Part shown: positions 17,549 to 26,308 of the stretch, one piece after another
How the letters are laid out: the number at the start of each line of letters is the position of its first letter
Position numbering within the stretch: the first letter of the stretch is position 1
Assembly: GCF_003641205.1 (NCBI RefSeq)
Contig: NZ_CP032762.1
Span: 2,914,001-2,978,000, forward strand
Source: Rhodococcus sp. P1Y
Lineage (GTDB): Bacteria > Actinomycetota > Actinomycetes > Mycobacteriales > Mycobacteriaceae
Direction of reading: 5' to 3'
DNA: 64,000 nt
The notes under the pieces: generated by a model
Databases searched by the model: none
What the model saw: the letters and a program-made list of their open reading frames with translations, nothing else
Told to the model about the DNA's origin: nothing
Program-made: the position numbers and the translations under genes

Positions 17549-17569
17549 GCGCTTCGCCGACGGCGCCTA
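17546..17569. terminator. Bidirectional terminator hairpin containing both stop codons
   Basis: TAGGCGC (17546-17552) pairs with GCGCCTA (17563-17569) around a ten-base loop. The first three bases are the stop codon of the oxidase, and the last three, read on the other strand, are the stop codon of the convergent universal stress protein. The same arrangement occurs at 57718-57743. Confidence 0.65.
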
Positions 17570-18424
17570 CTCGTGCGGTACGACCACGACCGGGGCAGGG
17601 GTGGCCCGCAGAATTTTCGCCGCACTCGAGCCGAGGAACACCCGTTTCGGTGCCGCAAGCCGGCTGGAACCGAGGAACAGAATGTCCCCATCGGACCACT
17701 GCAGCGACGCCACGGCCTCGTCCAGACTCGATCCGTCGGCGACGACGGATTCGAGTCCCTCGATGTCAGGAAGTCGACGAGTCGCGTTCTCCAAGTTTGC
17801 TTCTGCCGCGGCGACATAGCGACGTCGGGTCTCGAGAGATGGACCGTCGCTGTCGAAACCGCCGTCCTCCAAGGACACGAGCGAAACCAGCCGCAGCGGG
17901 ACGTGTGCAGCGCTGGCGATCGCGATGGCCAGCGCTGACGGGTCGGCCGCACCGGCGCGCGTCGGTACGGCGGCGGTGAGGCAGGAGAGCGCACGTCCGG
18001 CGCGATCGCGATATCCGCGGGGAGCGAGCGCGAGCGGAACGGGAGACGCGTGCAGCAGCTGCGCGGCAACAGTTCCGACCGTATGCCGGTTCAGCAGCCC
18101 GTCGCCCGCCCCGCCGACGACGATCATGTCCGCATCGTGCTCGGCAGCGAATTCCATCAAACCCTGAGCGAACGATTCGTGCTCGGCGATGTGGGTCGTT
18201 ACGTCGAAGTCACCCGGGACGAGCGATCGCGCCGCCGCGAGCCACTGTTCGGCTTGAGCGGTGAGCACCTTTCGGTACGGACCGCTTCCCTCCATCACCG
18301 GCTCGTCGGAGCGGATCACGATGACGATGTCGATCGATGCGTCGAGTGCCGATGCCAGTACTGCGGCCAGCGCGACGCCGTCGTCGCCACTCGGGGTGGC
18401 GAGGTACCCGACAGTGAGTTTCAT
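17567..18424 (-). CDS. Universal stress protein, tandem domain
   Basis: Two UspA-like domains in 285 aa. The first ends near residue 140 with MIVVGGAGDGLLNRHTVGTV, the second near the C-terminus with ILFLGSSRLAAPKRVFLGSS and PVVVVPHE. Both carry variants of the ATP-binding GxxG plus GS/T motif. The start lies 16 bp after the stop of the APC permease on the same strand, so the two are probably one operon. USP domains next to transporters are common, and a role in modulating the permease is plausible but unproven. Confidence 0.86.
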   Translation of the reverse strand: MKLTVGYLATPSGDDGVALAAVLASALDASIDIVIVIRSDEPVMEGSGPYRKVLTAQAEQWLAAARSLVPGDFDVTTHIAEHESFAQGLMEFAAEHDADMIVVGGAGDGLLNRHTVGTVAAQLLHASPVPLALAPRGYRDRAGRALSCLTAAVPTRAGAADPSALAIAIASAAHVPLRLVSLVSLEDGGFDSDGPSLETRRRYVAAAEANLENATRRLPDIEGLESVVADGSSLDEAVASLQWSDGDILFLGSSRLAAPKRVFLGSSAAKILRATPAPVVVVPHE

Positions 18425-18440
18425 CTTCTCGAGATCCTTA

Positions 18441-19961
18441 CTAGTAGGTGTCCGGGACTTTGACCTCGGTGGCTGCAGTCAAGGTCTTGCCCTGGAAGAA
18501 GTCTCGGTTACCGACGAAGCACAGCAGCATCAACGGAATCCCGAGCACGAGCATGCCGATTCCTAGGACGAACACCCCACCGATCGGACCGTACACGGTG
18601 AAGCCGTAATCGGGTTTGATCATGTCCACGGCGCTCTGCACGAAAGCCCAGGTCATCGACAGCCCGCCGAGGAGCGGGAAGATGCCGCGCATGAAGAGGT
18701 TCCGAAGAGACTTCAGCAGTGTCCGGCGGAAGTACCATACGCATGCGTAGGCGGTGATGCCGTAGTAGAACGCAACTGCCAGACCCAGTGACGCAACCGA
18801 ATCCTGAAGCGCATTCGCACTGACGAACGTCAGTACCAAGTAGAACGCAAGCGCGGCGCCACCCATGACGAGTGTTCCGAACCCTGGCGTCATGTACTTG
18901 GGGTGCACGCTGGCGAATCGCTTGGGGATGGCCTCGTAGACGGCCATCGACAAAGTTCCGCGGGCGGTAGGCAGAATCGTGGTCTGGGTCGAGGACAGCG
19001 CCGAGATCGAGACGGTCAGCAGCAGCAGCGACGCGACGATCGAGCCTGCGACCGGATCGCCGAGGATCGTCAGGACGTCGTCGACATTGTCCGGGTTGTT
19101 GAGGCCGATTCCGGTCTCGCCGAAACCCGCGAAGGATTGCACCGCATATCCGACGAGAACGTACGTCGCGACGAGAATCAGCGTTGTGATAACAGCGGCT
19201 CGTCCTGGAGTCTTCTCCGAATCTCGCGTTTCCTCGCCGACAGCGAGACACGCGTCCCAGCCCCAGTAGATGAAGATGCAGAGGATGATGGCTTGGGCTG
19301 CATCGGACATCGTGACCCCGGTGGGAATGATCCAACTCAGCTGAGGTGTGATGGCCTGCGGGCCCGCTGTGCCTGCCGCGACCTTGACCAGAGCGGTGAC
19401 GGAGACGCCGATGAGGACGCCGAACTGGACGATCAGCAGCACGTTCTGCATCCGCTCGCTGATGAGGATTCCGCGGAAACTGACGTAGGTCATCGACACG
19501 ATGAAGAAGGAACCGAGCGCGACTTTCGCGGCCGTGGATTCGGCGGCACCCTCCAGGCCCAGGAATTCGAAGAGGTATAGCGCTGCGATTTCCGCGACGT
19601 TCGCGAGAACGATGATTGCGGACACCGCTAGCCCCCATCCTGCCATCCATCCAACCCATGGCCCGAATGCCTTGGTGCCCCAGGTGAAGGACGTGCCGCA
19701 ATCGGGGGTGTCGCGCCCGAGCTCACGGTAGGCGAACGCCGTCAGCAGCATGGGCACGAACGCCACCAGGAACATCGCGGGTGCCTTGTCGCCGACAGCA
19801 AGCACGACGTACCCGAGTGTCGCGGCGAGGCTGTACGCCGGGGCGACCGCCGACAGTCCGATGACGATGTTTCCGACGAGGCCGAGGGCCCCGGTGTTCA
19901 GGCCCTTGCCCGCTGGAACGTCGGGAGGGGGAGACGTCGCAGGCGGTTCCGCAACAGACAT
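18441..19961 (-). CDS. APC family amino acid/polyamine permease
   Basis: Membrane transporter of 506 aa with about twelve hydrophobic segments, beginning GALGLVGNIVIGLSAVAPAYS, which matches the APC superfamily first helix. It lies in the amine-catabolism cluster, so putrescine or a related amine is the likely substrate (inference). ATG 19961 is chosen over a GTG two codons upstream because GGAG sits six bases before it. It is divergent from add and followed by the universal stress protein gene. Confidence 0.87.
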   Translation of the reverse strand: MSVAEPPATSPPPDVPAGKGLNTGALGLVGNIVIGLSAVAPAYSLAATLGYVVLAVGDKAPAMFLVAFVPMLLTAFAYRELGRDTPDCGTSFTWGTKAFGPWVGWMAGWGLAVSAIIVLANVAEIAALYLFEFLGLEGAAESTAAKVALGSFFIVSMTYVSFRGILISERMQNVLLIVQFGVLIGVSVTALVKVAAGTAGPQAITPQLSWIIPTGVTMSDAAQAIILCIFIYWGWDACLAVGEETRDSEKTPGRAAVITTLILVATYVLVGYAVQSFAGFGETGIGLNNPDNVDDVLTILGDPVAGSIVASLLLLTVSISALSSTQTTILPTARGTLSMAVYEAIPKRFASVHPKYMTPGFGTLVMGGAALAFYLVLTFVSANALQDSVASLGLAVAFYYGITAYACVWYFRRTLLKSLRNLFMRGIFPLLGGLSMTWAFVQSAVDMIKPDYGFTVYGPIGGVFVLGIGMLVLGIPLMLLCFVGNRDFFQGKTLTAATEVKVPDTY

Positions 19962-20040
19962 GATCACTCCAAGCTCGGGGGTCGGACCGACTGTCCAAAC
20001 GATACGATTTCGGTTGCAGTCTCGCTAAGGATCGACGGAA

Positions 20041-20111
20041 TTGTTTACAAAGAGGTGACAATGCAACGAAATGGGTTGTAGATGAGGTAGCCGAACCACG
20101 CTGCGGTTCGG
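20041..20111. promoter_or_regulatory. Dyads in the permease-add divergent region
   Basis: Two symmetrical elements lie in this 195 bp spacer. TTGTTTACAA (20041-20050) is a perfect AT-rich dyad suited to an operator. CCGAACC (20091-20097) pairs with GGTTCGG (20105-20111) around seven bases and could form a small hairpin. Functions are unknown. Confidence 0.35.
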
Positions 20112-20144
20112 TTCCGATGCCACGCGGGCAGGGCCCGTTCGCGC

Positions 20145-20150
20145 TACCGT
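20145..20150 (+). promoter_or_regulatory. Possible -10 box for leaderless add
   Basis: TACCGT ends six bases before the add ATG at 20157, without a Shine-Dalgarno. Confidence 0.4.
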
Positions 20151-20156
20151 CGAACC

Positions 20157-21281
20157 ATGAGTACTGCCGAAGTATCGTCGATCCCGAACAGCGGCGCGAC
20201 GCCGCTCGACCTTGGTTCCATCAAGACAGCCCCGAAAGCGCTCCTCCACGACCATCTCGACGGCGGACTTCGGCCGCAGACGGTGCTGGAGCTCGCACGG
20301 GAGTGCGGTTACGACGCGTTGCCTGCCGACGACGGGCCGGCGCTCGGTGAGTGGTTTCGCAACGCAGCCGACAGCGGTTCGCTCGAGCGCTACCTCGAGA
20401 CGTTCGCGCACACGGTTGCGGTGATGCAGACCCCGGAAGGTCTCTTCCGCGTTGCGCGTGAATGTGCGGAAGATCTGGCGGACGACGGTGTTGTGTACGC
20501 CGAGGTGCGGTTCGCTCCCGAGCAGCACTTGGAGCGCGGCCTTACGCTCGATCAGGTCGTCGAGCACGTCCTGGAAGGGTTCCGGGCGGGTGAATCGGCG
20601 GCGCGCGTGAACGGCAAGCGAATTCGCGTCGGATGCCTGTTGACGGCGATGCGGCATGCGGCTCGGTCACGCGAGATCGCCGAACTCGCCGTACGGTTCC
20701 GCGACCGCGGTGTCGTTGGATTCGACATCGCAGGCGCGGAAGCGGGATTTCCTCCCAGTCGGCACCTCGATGCGTTCGAGTACATGCGAGCAGCAAACGC
20801 GCACTTCACTATTCACGCCGGCGAAGCCTTCGGGTTACCGTCGATTCAGGAAGCCGTTGCATTCTGCGGCACCGACCGGCTGGGTCACGGTGTGCGGATC
20901 ATCGACGACATCTCGATTGCGTCCGACGGCACACCATCACTCGGTCTCCTTGCGGCCTACGTCAGGGACACCCGAATGCCGTTGGAGCTGTGCCCCAGTT
21001 CCAACGTCCAGACCGGCGCCGTCGACAGCATCGAGAAGCACCCCTTCGACCTCCTCGCGCGCCTGCGTTTCCGCGTCACGGTCAACACGGACAACAGGTT
21101 GATGAGCGATACGTCGATGACGCGCGAAATGCACAAGCTGGTTCAGACCTTCGGATACGGCTGGACCGATCTGGAGCGGTTCACGATCAACGCGATGAAG
21201 TCTGCGTTCATCCCGTTCGACGAGCGACTCGAATTGATCGACGACGTCGTCAAGCCGGGATACGCGGTTCTCGTCGGCTAG
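20157..21281 (+). CDS. add: Adenosine deaminase
   Basis: Zinc hydrolase converting adenosine and deoxyadenosine to inosine forms, 374 aa. The zinc ligands HDHLDGG (His31, His33), the catalytic HAGEAF with its Glu, LGHGVRI and VNTDN with the metal-binding Asp are all present in family order. It feeds inosine to the purine nucleoside phosphorylase encoded at 27907-28734. It is convergent with the acidic hypothetical protein, whose stop is two bases away. Confidence 0.94.
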   Translation: MSTAEVSSIPNSGATPLDLGSIKTAPKALLHDHLDGGLRPQTVLELARECGYDALPADDGPALGEWFRNAADSGSLERYLETFAHTVAVMQTPEGLFRVARECAEDLADDGVVYAEVRFAPEQHLERGLTLDQVVEHVLEGFRAGESAARVNGKRIRVGCLLTAMRHAARSREIAELAVRFRDRGVVGFDIAGAEAGFPPSRHLDAFEYMRAANAHFTIHAGEAFGLPSIQEAVAFCGTDRLGHGVRIIDDISIASDGTPSLGLLAAYVRDTRMPLELCPSSNVQTGAVDSIEKHPFDLLARLRFRVTVNTDNRLMSDTSMTREMHKLVQTFGYGWTDLERFTINAMKSAFIPFDERLELIDDVVKPGYAVLVG

Positions 21282-21282
21282 A

Positions 21283-22557
21283 TCACTCCTTGCGGAGGCG
21301 GGCCTCGAACTCACGCTCGAGTGCTCGCCACGCCTCGGCTTCAGCATCGAACGGCGCGCTCGGGGCGAGTCTGTTCGGGTCGGGTTCGAGGGTGTACGAG
21401 ACGTACCAGCCCAGAGGCGTCGAACGTGCCAGTGCGGTGTCGACCGAGTCGTCATCGGCGAAGTCGGCTGCGTCGGTGAAGAGTTCCACCGCCAGATCCA
21501 ACTGATCGGTGTCGACGGCTTCCGGTCCACCGGCGAGATCGTCGGCCAACCCGGGCAGCACGTAGACGTTGTCGTCGGTGACGGTGATGTCGAGCGATCC
21601 GTCGATGGCCGCCGTCTGCACCTCTGCGTAGGTGCTTACCTTCGCGAGATCGTGATCGTGGTCGTCCGCGAGGTATCGCGCGAGTGCTCGTTCCGATCGA
21701 AACACCGTGATACTGCCGTTGCGGCCCAGGAAGATCGGCTCGTCGTCCATGTAGCAACGCAGCGTGTAGTAGGTGTCCTCGGAGGTGATGATGCGGACGG
21801 GGTCGATTCCGACCGTGGTCCAGAAGTTCGCGTCGGCGGCAGCGTCGGCGACGGGATCGGCCGTGCGCTGGTCTTCGGTGATCTCGTCTTCCGTGTTGTC
21901 GTCTTCCGTGTTGTCGTCGTCTTCGTCCGAGACGTCGTCGACGTCGACCTCGTTCTCGGCTGCCGCGAGGAGTTCTGCTTCGGCGACCTCGACGGCGGAG
22001 GCGTCGACATCCGGTGTGGTGACCACGGAGTCGATGGCGTCGATGACGTCGTCCCAGCTCTTGGCTACCGACGCACCGATCCGGTCCCAGAGGTTCTGGC
22101 CTTCTTTGCCGACGTACGCGTCGACGCCGATGCCGACCGATCCGAGATGCGGATTACCAGCGAAGAACGAAGTGACAGTGCTCAGTTCGCATACGTCGCC
22201 GAGGGTTTGCACGATCTCGAAGGTCGCGGCGAGCTCGGCGAGGATGTCCGAGTCGGGATCTTCGGCCACCAGTTCCGGCACACCGACGAGGTCGAAGCGG
22301 TGGAGTTCGTCGGGTTCGAGTTCGTTGGCGGCGAGGGCCACGACGATCTTCCACGACGGGTGGTCGACGAGGTCGTTGTCGTCGTCGGTGCGAATGAACG
22401 CGGCCAGATGTGCGACGGCTTCGAATCCGTACAGGTCGTCCTCGTGTCCGAGGAACGCCTCCCACTCGTCGTCGCCTTCGTGCCACTGAGGAGCCCACAG
22501 GGTCACGAAGTCGCCGCGGGTGAGACCAAGTTCGATCGGGATGATGTCGCCAGCCAT
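21283..22557 (-). CDS. Acidic conserved hypothetical protein (Rv3311-like)
   Basis: 424 aa, strongly acidic, with no known catalytic motif that I can see. Between two similar globular halves is an Asp/Glu/Thr-rich low-complexity linker with the short repeat NTEDDNTEDE (about residues 210-225). Tryptophan-rich stretches such as LWAPQWHEGDDEWEAFLGH begin the protein. Position next to add matches Mycobacterium tuberculosis Rv3311; similar actinobacterial proteins have been called primosomal proteins without evidence. Probably cytoplasmic. Function unknown. Confidence 0.75.
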   Translation of the reverse strand: MAGDIIPIELGLTRGDFVTLWAPQWHEGDDEWEAFLGHEDDLYGFEAVAHLAAFIRTDDDNDLVDHPSWKIVVALAANELEPDELHRFDLVGVPELVAEDPDSDILAELAATFEIVQTLGDVCELSTVTSFFAGNPHLGSVGIGVDAYVGKEGQNLWDRIGASVAKSWDDVIDAIDSVVTTPDVDASAVEVAEAELLAAAENEVDVDDVSDEDDDNTEDDNTEDEITEDQRTADPVADAAADANFWTTVGIDPVRIITSEDTYYTLRCYMDDEPIFLGRNGSITVFRSERALARYLADDHDHDLAKVSTYAEVQTAAIDGSLDITVTDDNVYVLPGLADDLAGGPEAVDTDQLDLAVELFTDAADFADDDSVDTALARSTPLGWYVSYTLEPDPNRLAPSAPFDAEAEAWRALEREFEARLRKE

Positions 22558-22572
22558 GGCTGGAACCCTATC

Positions 22573-22875
22573 TCAGGTGCCTGAGAGCGAACTTTGCATC
22601 TGCTCCAGGATGCGCGCACGCTGTCGCAGCGCCTCGGTCGCAGCCTCGGATGCAGTGGCGACGATGGCGGCCTCGAGGTGTCGAACCGACGTGCGGGACA
22701 GATCAGGTTCCAGTTCGAGATCGATCATCGCCCCTGTTCCGTCGACCAGCACAGTGACGAGCCCGTCCACCGATCTCCGCATCACTCGTAGCGCCGACAG
22801 TGTCTCGGAGGCGTCGTGCATTGTTGCCAGTGCGCGATCGGCGCGCTCGACAATGGAGTCGAGTTTGTCGTTCAC
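22573..22875 (-). CDS. YbaB/EbfC-like small protein
   Basis: 100 aa. A helical N-terminus is followed by VTVLVDGTGAMIDLELEPD, the strand pattern of YbaB/EbfC nucleoid-associated proteins, and a long C-terminal helix. The GTG start overlaps the TGA of the previous gene (GTGA), making it the fourth gene of a coupled set with an EspC-like protein and an NlpC/P60 hydrolase. YbaB-like proteins are often encoded with type VII secretion genes in actinobacteria. The exact role is unknown. Confidence 0.7.
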   Translation of the reverse strand: MNDKLDSIVERADRALATMHDASETLSALRVMRRSVDGLVTVLVDGTGAMIDLELEPDLSRTSVRHLEAAIVATASEAATEALRQRARILEQMQSSLSGT

Positions 22876-23195
22876 AGCGACTCGAGCCAGCTCTTCGGCG
22901 GAGCTTCGGCGTCCATCAGGTCGTTCTCGGTCTCGGCGATCTGCGATGGGCGAGGCAGGCCGAGTCGATCGAGAACGTCCTCGGTGACGCCTTCGCGTTC
23001 GAGCTGTGCGCGCCGCTGCGCCCGGGCCGCCGCGGTGGCCCGGGCGTGTAGGTCGAGAATCGTGTGAGCCAATTCTGTTCCGCCGAAGCGCAATTCGTGA
23101 GTATCGATCCGAACTTCCGTGGGAACGCCGCCTTCGGTCGCCCAAACGCGAACGGACTTCGATCTCGTGGCGGCCCACGCCGCTGTCTCGTTCAT
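22872..23195 (-). CDS. Small hypothetical protein, possibly YbaB-like
   Basis: 107 aa. The stretch VRVWATEGGVPTEVRIDTH followed by a helix rich in Ala and Arg resembles the strand-turn-strand-helix of YbaB-like proteins, but less clearly than the next gene. ATG 23195 overlaps the stop of the NlpC/P60 gene by four bases. A longer frame upstream overlaps that gene and is rejected. It may form a hetero-oligomer with the downstream YbaB-like protein (inference). Confidence 0.6.
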   Translation of the reverse strand: MNETAAWAATRSKSVRVWATEGGVPTEVRIDTHELRFGGTELAHTILDLHARATAAARAQRRAQLEREGVTEDVLDRLGLPRPSQIAETENDLMDAEAPPKSWLESL

Positions 23196-24340
23196 TCGGT
23201 CGGCCTGTAGAAGCCCATGAATCCCATTCCGCTGTTGGTGGTTCTGATGTCTCCGACCTGCACCGGATCGCCCGCCTCGACCAGTTGTCCGTTGCCGATG
23301 ACCATGGCGACGTGCCCGTCCCATACCGCGAGATCGCCCGGCATGAGTTCGTCCTGACGGACCTGGGATCCGATGTTCTGTTCCTGAGCCAGCCGAGGTA
23401 GCTCGACGCCCTGCTCCCCGTACGCCCACTGGGTGAGTCCGCTGCAATCGAGACCGCGTCCCGGCTCGGTCCCGCCCCACACATACGGGGTGCCCTGCTG
23501 CGTCAGCGCACTCCGCACGGCTCCTGCTGCCTGCTCGTTCGGAGCGACTGCGACGCTTCCATCCGGGAGCGCAACCTGGACACCTCGCCCCGAGTCTTGT
23601 TCCTCTGCCGAGGTTTTCGGAGGGACGCCGCTGTACATCGACATGTCCTGCGACGACGGTGCAGAGACGGCGGCAGCAGGGGATGTCCCGAAGCTGGTCG
23701 ATCTGTCGGGAACGAACTCCGAGGCCGATGACGAGACGGTTTTCAGAAAATTCTGACCGAATTGGCTACCGGGATCGGAACCGTGATTCGACGGGGTGAA
23801 CGCAGGCGAGGTTGCGGGCGCCGTCCCCGCGGGTCCGGGGACCGGTGGCGGTTCACTGTAGGCGCTGATTTCGGCGGTGTGCACGGCGAGCTCACCGCGC
23901 ACTCGGGCCACCACGGCGAGGGCACGCTGGAGATGTTCGATCGCGGCGGCGATGAGCATCGACTGCCCCGGCGGCGTCAGGAGCATCGGCGCCGACGCCG
24001 TCGCAACGGACACGAACGACTGCAGTATCGCCTGCAGTTCGACGAGTCCCGCATGGACCTTTTCGCACGCGCGATCGACAACGGCAGCTATCTCGGCGCC
24101 ATGGTCGGAGAGGCCGAGCGCGCTGGTGTGTGCTTTTTCCGCAAGTTCGACCGCTGCGCCGGCCGCCGGCCCGCTCCACGTGCTCGCGAGTTCGCCGATG
24201 GCCGAGCGTCCGATTCCCTGTACCGCGTCCAATGCACGGGACGACGACCTCAGAATATCGGCGGGTCCGCCGGCAGGGACGGCGCCGGAACCGAAAGCCT
24301 CCAATAGATCGGTGATGGGTTTCGCCAGGAGGTCGATCAC
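23192..24340 (-). CDS. NlpC/P60 peptidoglycan hydrolase with WxG-type N-terminal domain
   Basis: 382 aa. The C-terminal domain (about 270-382) is NlpC/P60: the catalytic Cys299 lies in [13 protein letters not shown] and His343 in DGHVAMVIG. The N-terminal 160 residues are helical, with WSG at 55-57 in a helical-hairpin context like WXG100 proteins. A Pro/Ser-rich linker joins them. There is no Sec signal peptide. The GTG start overlaps the stop of the EspC-like gene. I infer that it is a cell-wall hydrolase exported by a type VII system with the upstream protein as partner. Confidence 0.8.
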   Translation of the reverse strand: MIDLLAKPITDLLEAFGSGAVPAGGPADILRSSSRALDAVQGIGRSAIGELASTWSGPAAGAAVELAEKAHTSALGLSDHGAEIAAVVDRACEKVHAGLVELQAILQSFVSVATASAPMLLTPPGQSMLIAAAIEHLQRALAVVARVRGELAVHTAEISAYSEPPPVPGPAGTAPATSPAFTPSNHGSDPGSQFGQNFLKTVSSSASEFVPDRSTSFGTSPAAAVSAPSSQDMSMYSGVPPKTSAEEQDSGRGVQVALPDGSVAVAPNEQAAGAVRSALTQQGTPYVWGGTEPGRGLDCSGLTQWAYGEQGVELPRLAQEQNIGSQVRQDELMPGDLAVWDGHVAMVIGNGQLVEAGDPVQVGDIRTTNSGMGFMGFYRPTE

Positions 24341-24636
24341 AGCAGGCTCGCTGCGGTGGCTGCGTCGGCGAGGTCGTACTCCGCGCTGGACTGCGCCGCG
24401 GCCGTTCCGATGCTGGCGACAGTGTGCGACAAACTGCTGACTGCCGCAGCGTGGGCGGAGTGGACCCCCGTGAACGCAGCGAGAAATTCGGTTCCGATCA
24501 GCCCGAACACGGGCGCAAGCATCGCCGGGCCGGTTGCGACGGCTGCTGCTGCGGCAGCCGCAAGTTCGGTCGCCATGGCCGCTGTCGTCGCGGAATACGC
24601 GTGTATTCCTGCCGATACTGCCGATACTTCTGTCAT
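24337..24636 (-). CDS. EspC-like type VII secretion-associated protein
   Basis: 99 aa, very Ala-rich and predicted as two helices, the size and composition of the EspC/PE-like group of type VII substrates. Near the C-terminus EYDLADAA contains YxxxD (Tyr87, Asp91), the general type VII export motif. It is first in a four-gene coupled operon, followed by the hydrolase. No ESX ATPase is in the window, so the machine would be encoded elsewhere. The frame is open to 24732, but ATG 24636 gives the usual family length. Confidence 0.7.
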   Translation of the reverse strand: MTEVSAVSAGIHAYSATTAAMATELAAAAAAAVATGPAMLAPVFGLIGTEFLAAFTGVHSAHAAAVSSLSHTVASIGTAAAQSSAEYDLADAATAASLL

Positions 24637-24717
24637 CGCCGCCCCCAAGGAGTTGTCTCTTCGCAGAGAAGTGCCTACAGGTTTCGACGCACGTGAGCTC
24701 GGATCGGTTCCCGCAAT

Positions 24718-24723
24718 TATCCT
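24718..24723 (+). promoter_or_regulatory. Possible -10 box for leaderless upp
   Basis: TATCCT ends seven bases before the upp ATG at 24731, with no Shine-Dalgarno. The 94 bp spacer is shared with the divergent EspC-like gene. Confidence 0.4.
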
Positions 24724-24730
24724 TGTCGTC

Positions 24731-25354
24731 ATGGAAACTCATGTGGTCGAACATCCACTGGCCGCTGCCCTGCTCACGACGATGCGCGACGAACGCAGCG
24801 ACAATGCGACATTTCGCTCTGCACTCCGCCAGCTCACACACATGTTGGTCTACGAGGCCACCCGCAACGCCGCGATCGATGTCTTCGACGTCAAGACGCC
24901 GGTGGCAGTAACCAAGGGCACCAGGTTGGCGAAACCACCGCTCCTGGTTCCAGTGCTACGGGCAGGACTCGGCATGGTCGAAAAAGCCAGCGGGCTGATC
25001 CCGCAGTCGCGCGTCGGATTCGTCGGGATGGCCAGGGACGAGCAGACTCATCAGCCGGTCCCGTACATGGAGTCGCTGCCCGACGATCTCTCCAGCACGC
25101 CCGTCTACGTCCTCGACCCGATGCTGGCCACAGGTGGGTCCATGGTTCACACCATCGAGCTGCTTGTCGGTCGAGGAGCAGCGGACGTCACCGCCATTTG
25201 CGTGGTCGCGGCTCCCGAGGGAGTGGCCGCGCTCGAGGCGTCGGGACTGCCGGTGCGACTGGTCGCGGCCAGCATCGACGACGGACTCAACGACGACGCC
25301 TTCATCGTTCCCGGGCTCGGTGACGCGGGTGACCGTCAGTTCGGTCCGCGCTGA
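24731..25354 (+). CDS. upp: Uracil phosphoribosyltransferase
   Basis: Makes UMP from uracil and PRPP, 207 aa. The PRPP-binding [11 protein letters not shown] and the uracil-site [11 protein letters not shown] at the C-terminus are exact family features, with VLRAGLGMV in the first half. ATG 24731 is used; a longer frame from 24356 is antisense to the EspC-like gene and is rejected. It salvages uracil released by the cdd-deoA products. Confidence 0.95.
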   Translation: METHVVEHPLAAALLTTMRDERSDNATFRSALRQLTHMLVYEATRNAAIDVFDVKTPVAVTKGTRLAKPPLLVPVLRAGLGMVEKASGLIPQSRVGFVGMARDEQTHQPVPYMESLPDDLSSTPVYVLDPMLATGGSMVHTIELLVGRGAADVTAICVVAAPEGVAALEASGLPVRLVAASIDDGLNDDAFIVPGLGDAGDRQFGPR

Positions 25355-25374
25355 CCGCCTCACTCGTCCTCGGG

Positions 25375-26253
25375 GTGACGTGGCCCGCGAGTGAGGGCGA
25401 TCCTCGTATTCGTTTCGTCGACGTGGGTACACGTGAAGTCGGCTATGTCGGCCTGCGCGGCAACCGTGTCGGGTTCGCGGCCCTCGGAGTGCAGCGATGG
25501 TGTACCGGGCGGATCGCCTTTCGAAAGGGAAAGGGATCGGAGTACGTCGCGTGCCCGCAGCAACGTCCGGTCGATGTGGGATCGCAGTGCGCGGAGTGCG
25601 AGTCCAAGGACGGATTTCGCTTCGTGCACACCATCCATCGGGGTGGATTCGTCTCTCGTGAGCTCGAAGCGCACGTCATGCAACCACATTGGCTGTACAT
25701 CGCGACGTTCGCGAACGGCGTGCACAAGGTCGGTACCGCCGCGGATACGAGAAAGTGGGGCAGGCTTGCCGAGCAAGGCGCCATGTGCGCCCAGTACGTC
25801 GCCCGGGCCGAGGACGGCAAGGTGATTCGCGTACTCGAAGACCGGGTGACCGAGGCGCTCCAGGTGCGGCAGGCCGTCAGATCGTCCGCGAAGGCCGCAG
25901 CGTTGGCATTACCGATCGACACCGCCCGACTCGATGCCGCGACCGGCGCCCTCGCTGCGCGTGTGCGCTCGATGATCGAGCCGGAGGACGGAGAGACCGA
26001 ATACAGGATCGTCGACGAGTCCTGGCAAGCACCGGGATTCCGTGACCTTGCAACGGGAAACAGGCTCGCATACCCGAACGACCTCACAGCCGGGACTCAT
26101 GGGTTCACCGTCGACGCGTGTATCGGACAGACTGCTGTCGTCACGGTCGAGGACAGCTCCTACGTCGTCGACCTGCACGAACTCAAAGGGCGCCGTGTCG
26201 AATTCGGTGATTATTCGACCGAGCTGCCGCCGGTGCAGTCGGCGCTGTTCTGA
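25375..26253 (+). CDS. DUF2797 family protein
   Basis: 292 aa. A Cys pair region (CPQQRPVDVGSQCAEC) suggests zinc binding, and HWLYIATFANGVHKVGTAADTRK resembles a GIY-YIG-like core seen in DUF2797 proteins. The start GTG at 25375 is 20 bp after upp, so they may be co-transcribed. No biochemical function is known to me. It is convergent with the phosphomannomutase gene across a strong hairpin. Confidence 0.75.
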   Translation: MTWPASEGDPRIRFVDVGTREVGYVGLRGNRVGFAALGVQRWCTGRIAFRKGKGSEYVACPQQRPVDVGSQCAECESKDGFRFVHTIHRGGFVSRELEAHVMQPHWLYIATFANGVHKVGTAADTRKWGRLAEQGAMCAQYVARAEDGKVIRVLEDRVTEALQVRQAVRSSAKAAALALPIDTARLDAATGALAARVRSMIEPEDGETEYRIVDESWQAPGFRDLATGNRLAYPNDLTAGTHGFTVDACIGQTAVVTVEDSSYVVDLHELKGRRVEFGDYSTELPPVQSALF

Positions 26254-26261
26254 AGGTCCAC

Positions 26262-26301
26262 GTGAGTGGAAATACATAGCAGAGTATGTATTTCCGCTCA
26301 C
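26262..26301. terminator. Bidirectional terminator-like hairpin, repeat family copy 1
   Basis: A 17 bp stem (26262-26278 with 26285-26301, one G-U pair) and six-base loop lie between convergent DUF2797 and phosphomannomutase genes. The arm carries GGAAATACA and its complement, as in the copy at 31991-32030. Confidence 0.75.
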
Positions 26302-26308
26302 AACAGGA

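Noticed and set aside
24337..24732. Longer EspC-like protein starting at 24732
   Set aside because: It would overlap the start of upp on the other strand and adds 32 unconserved residues. ATG 24636 gives the normal family length.
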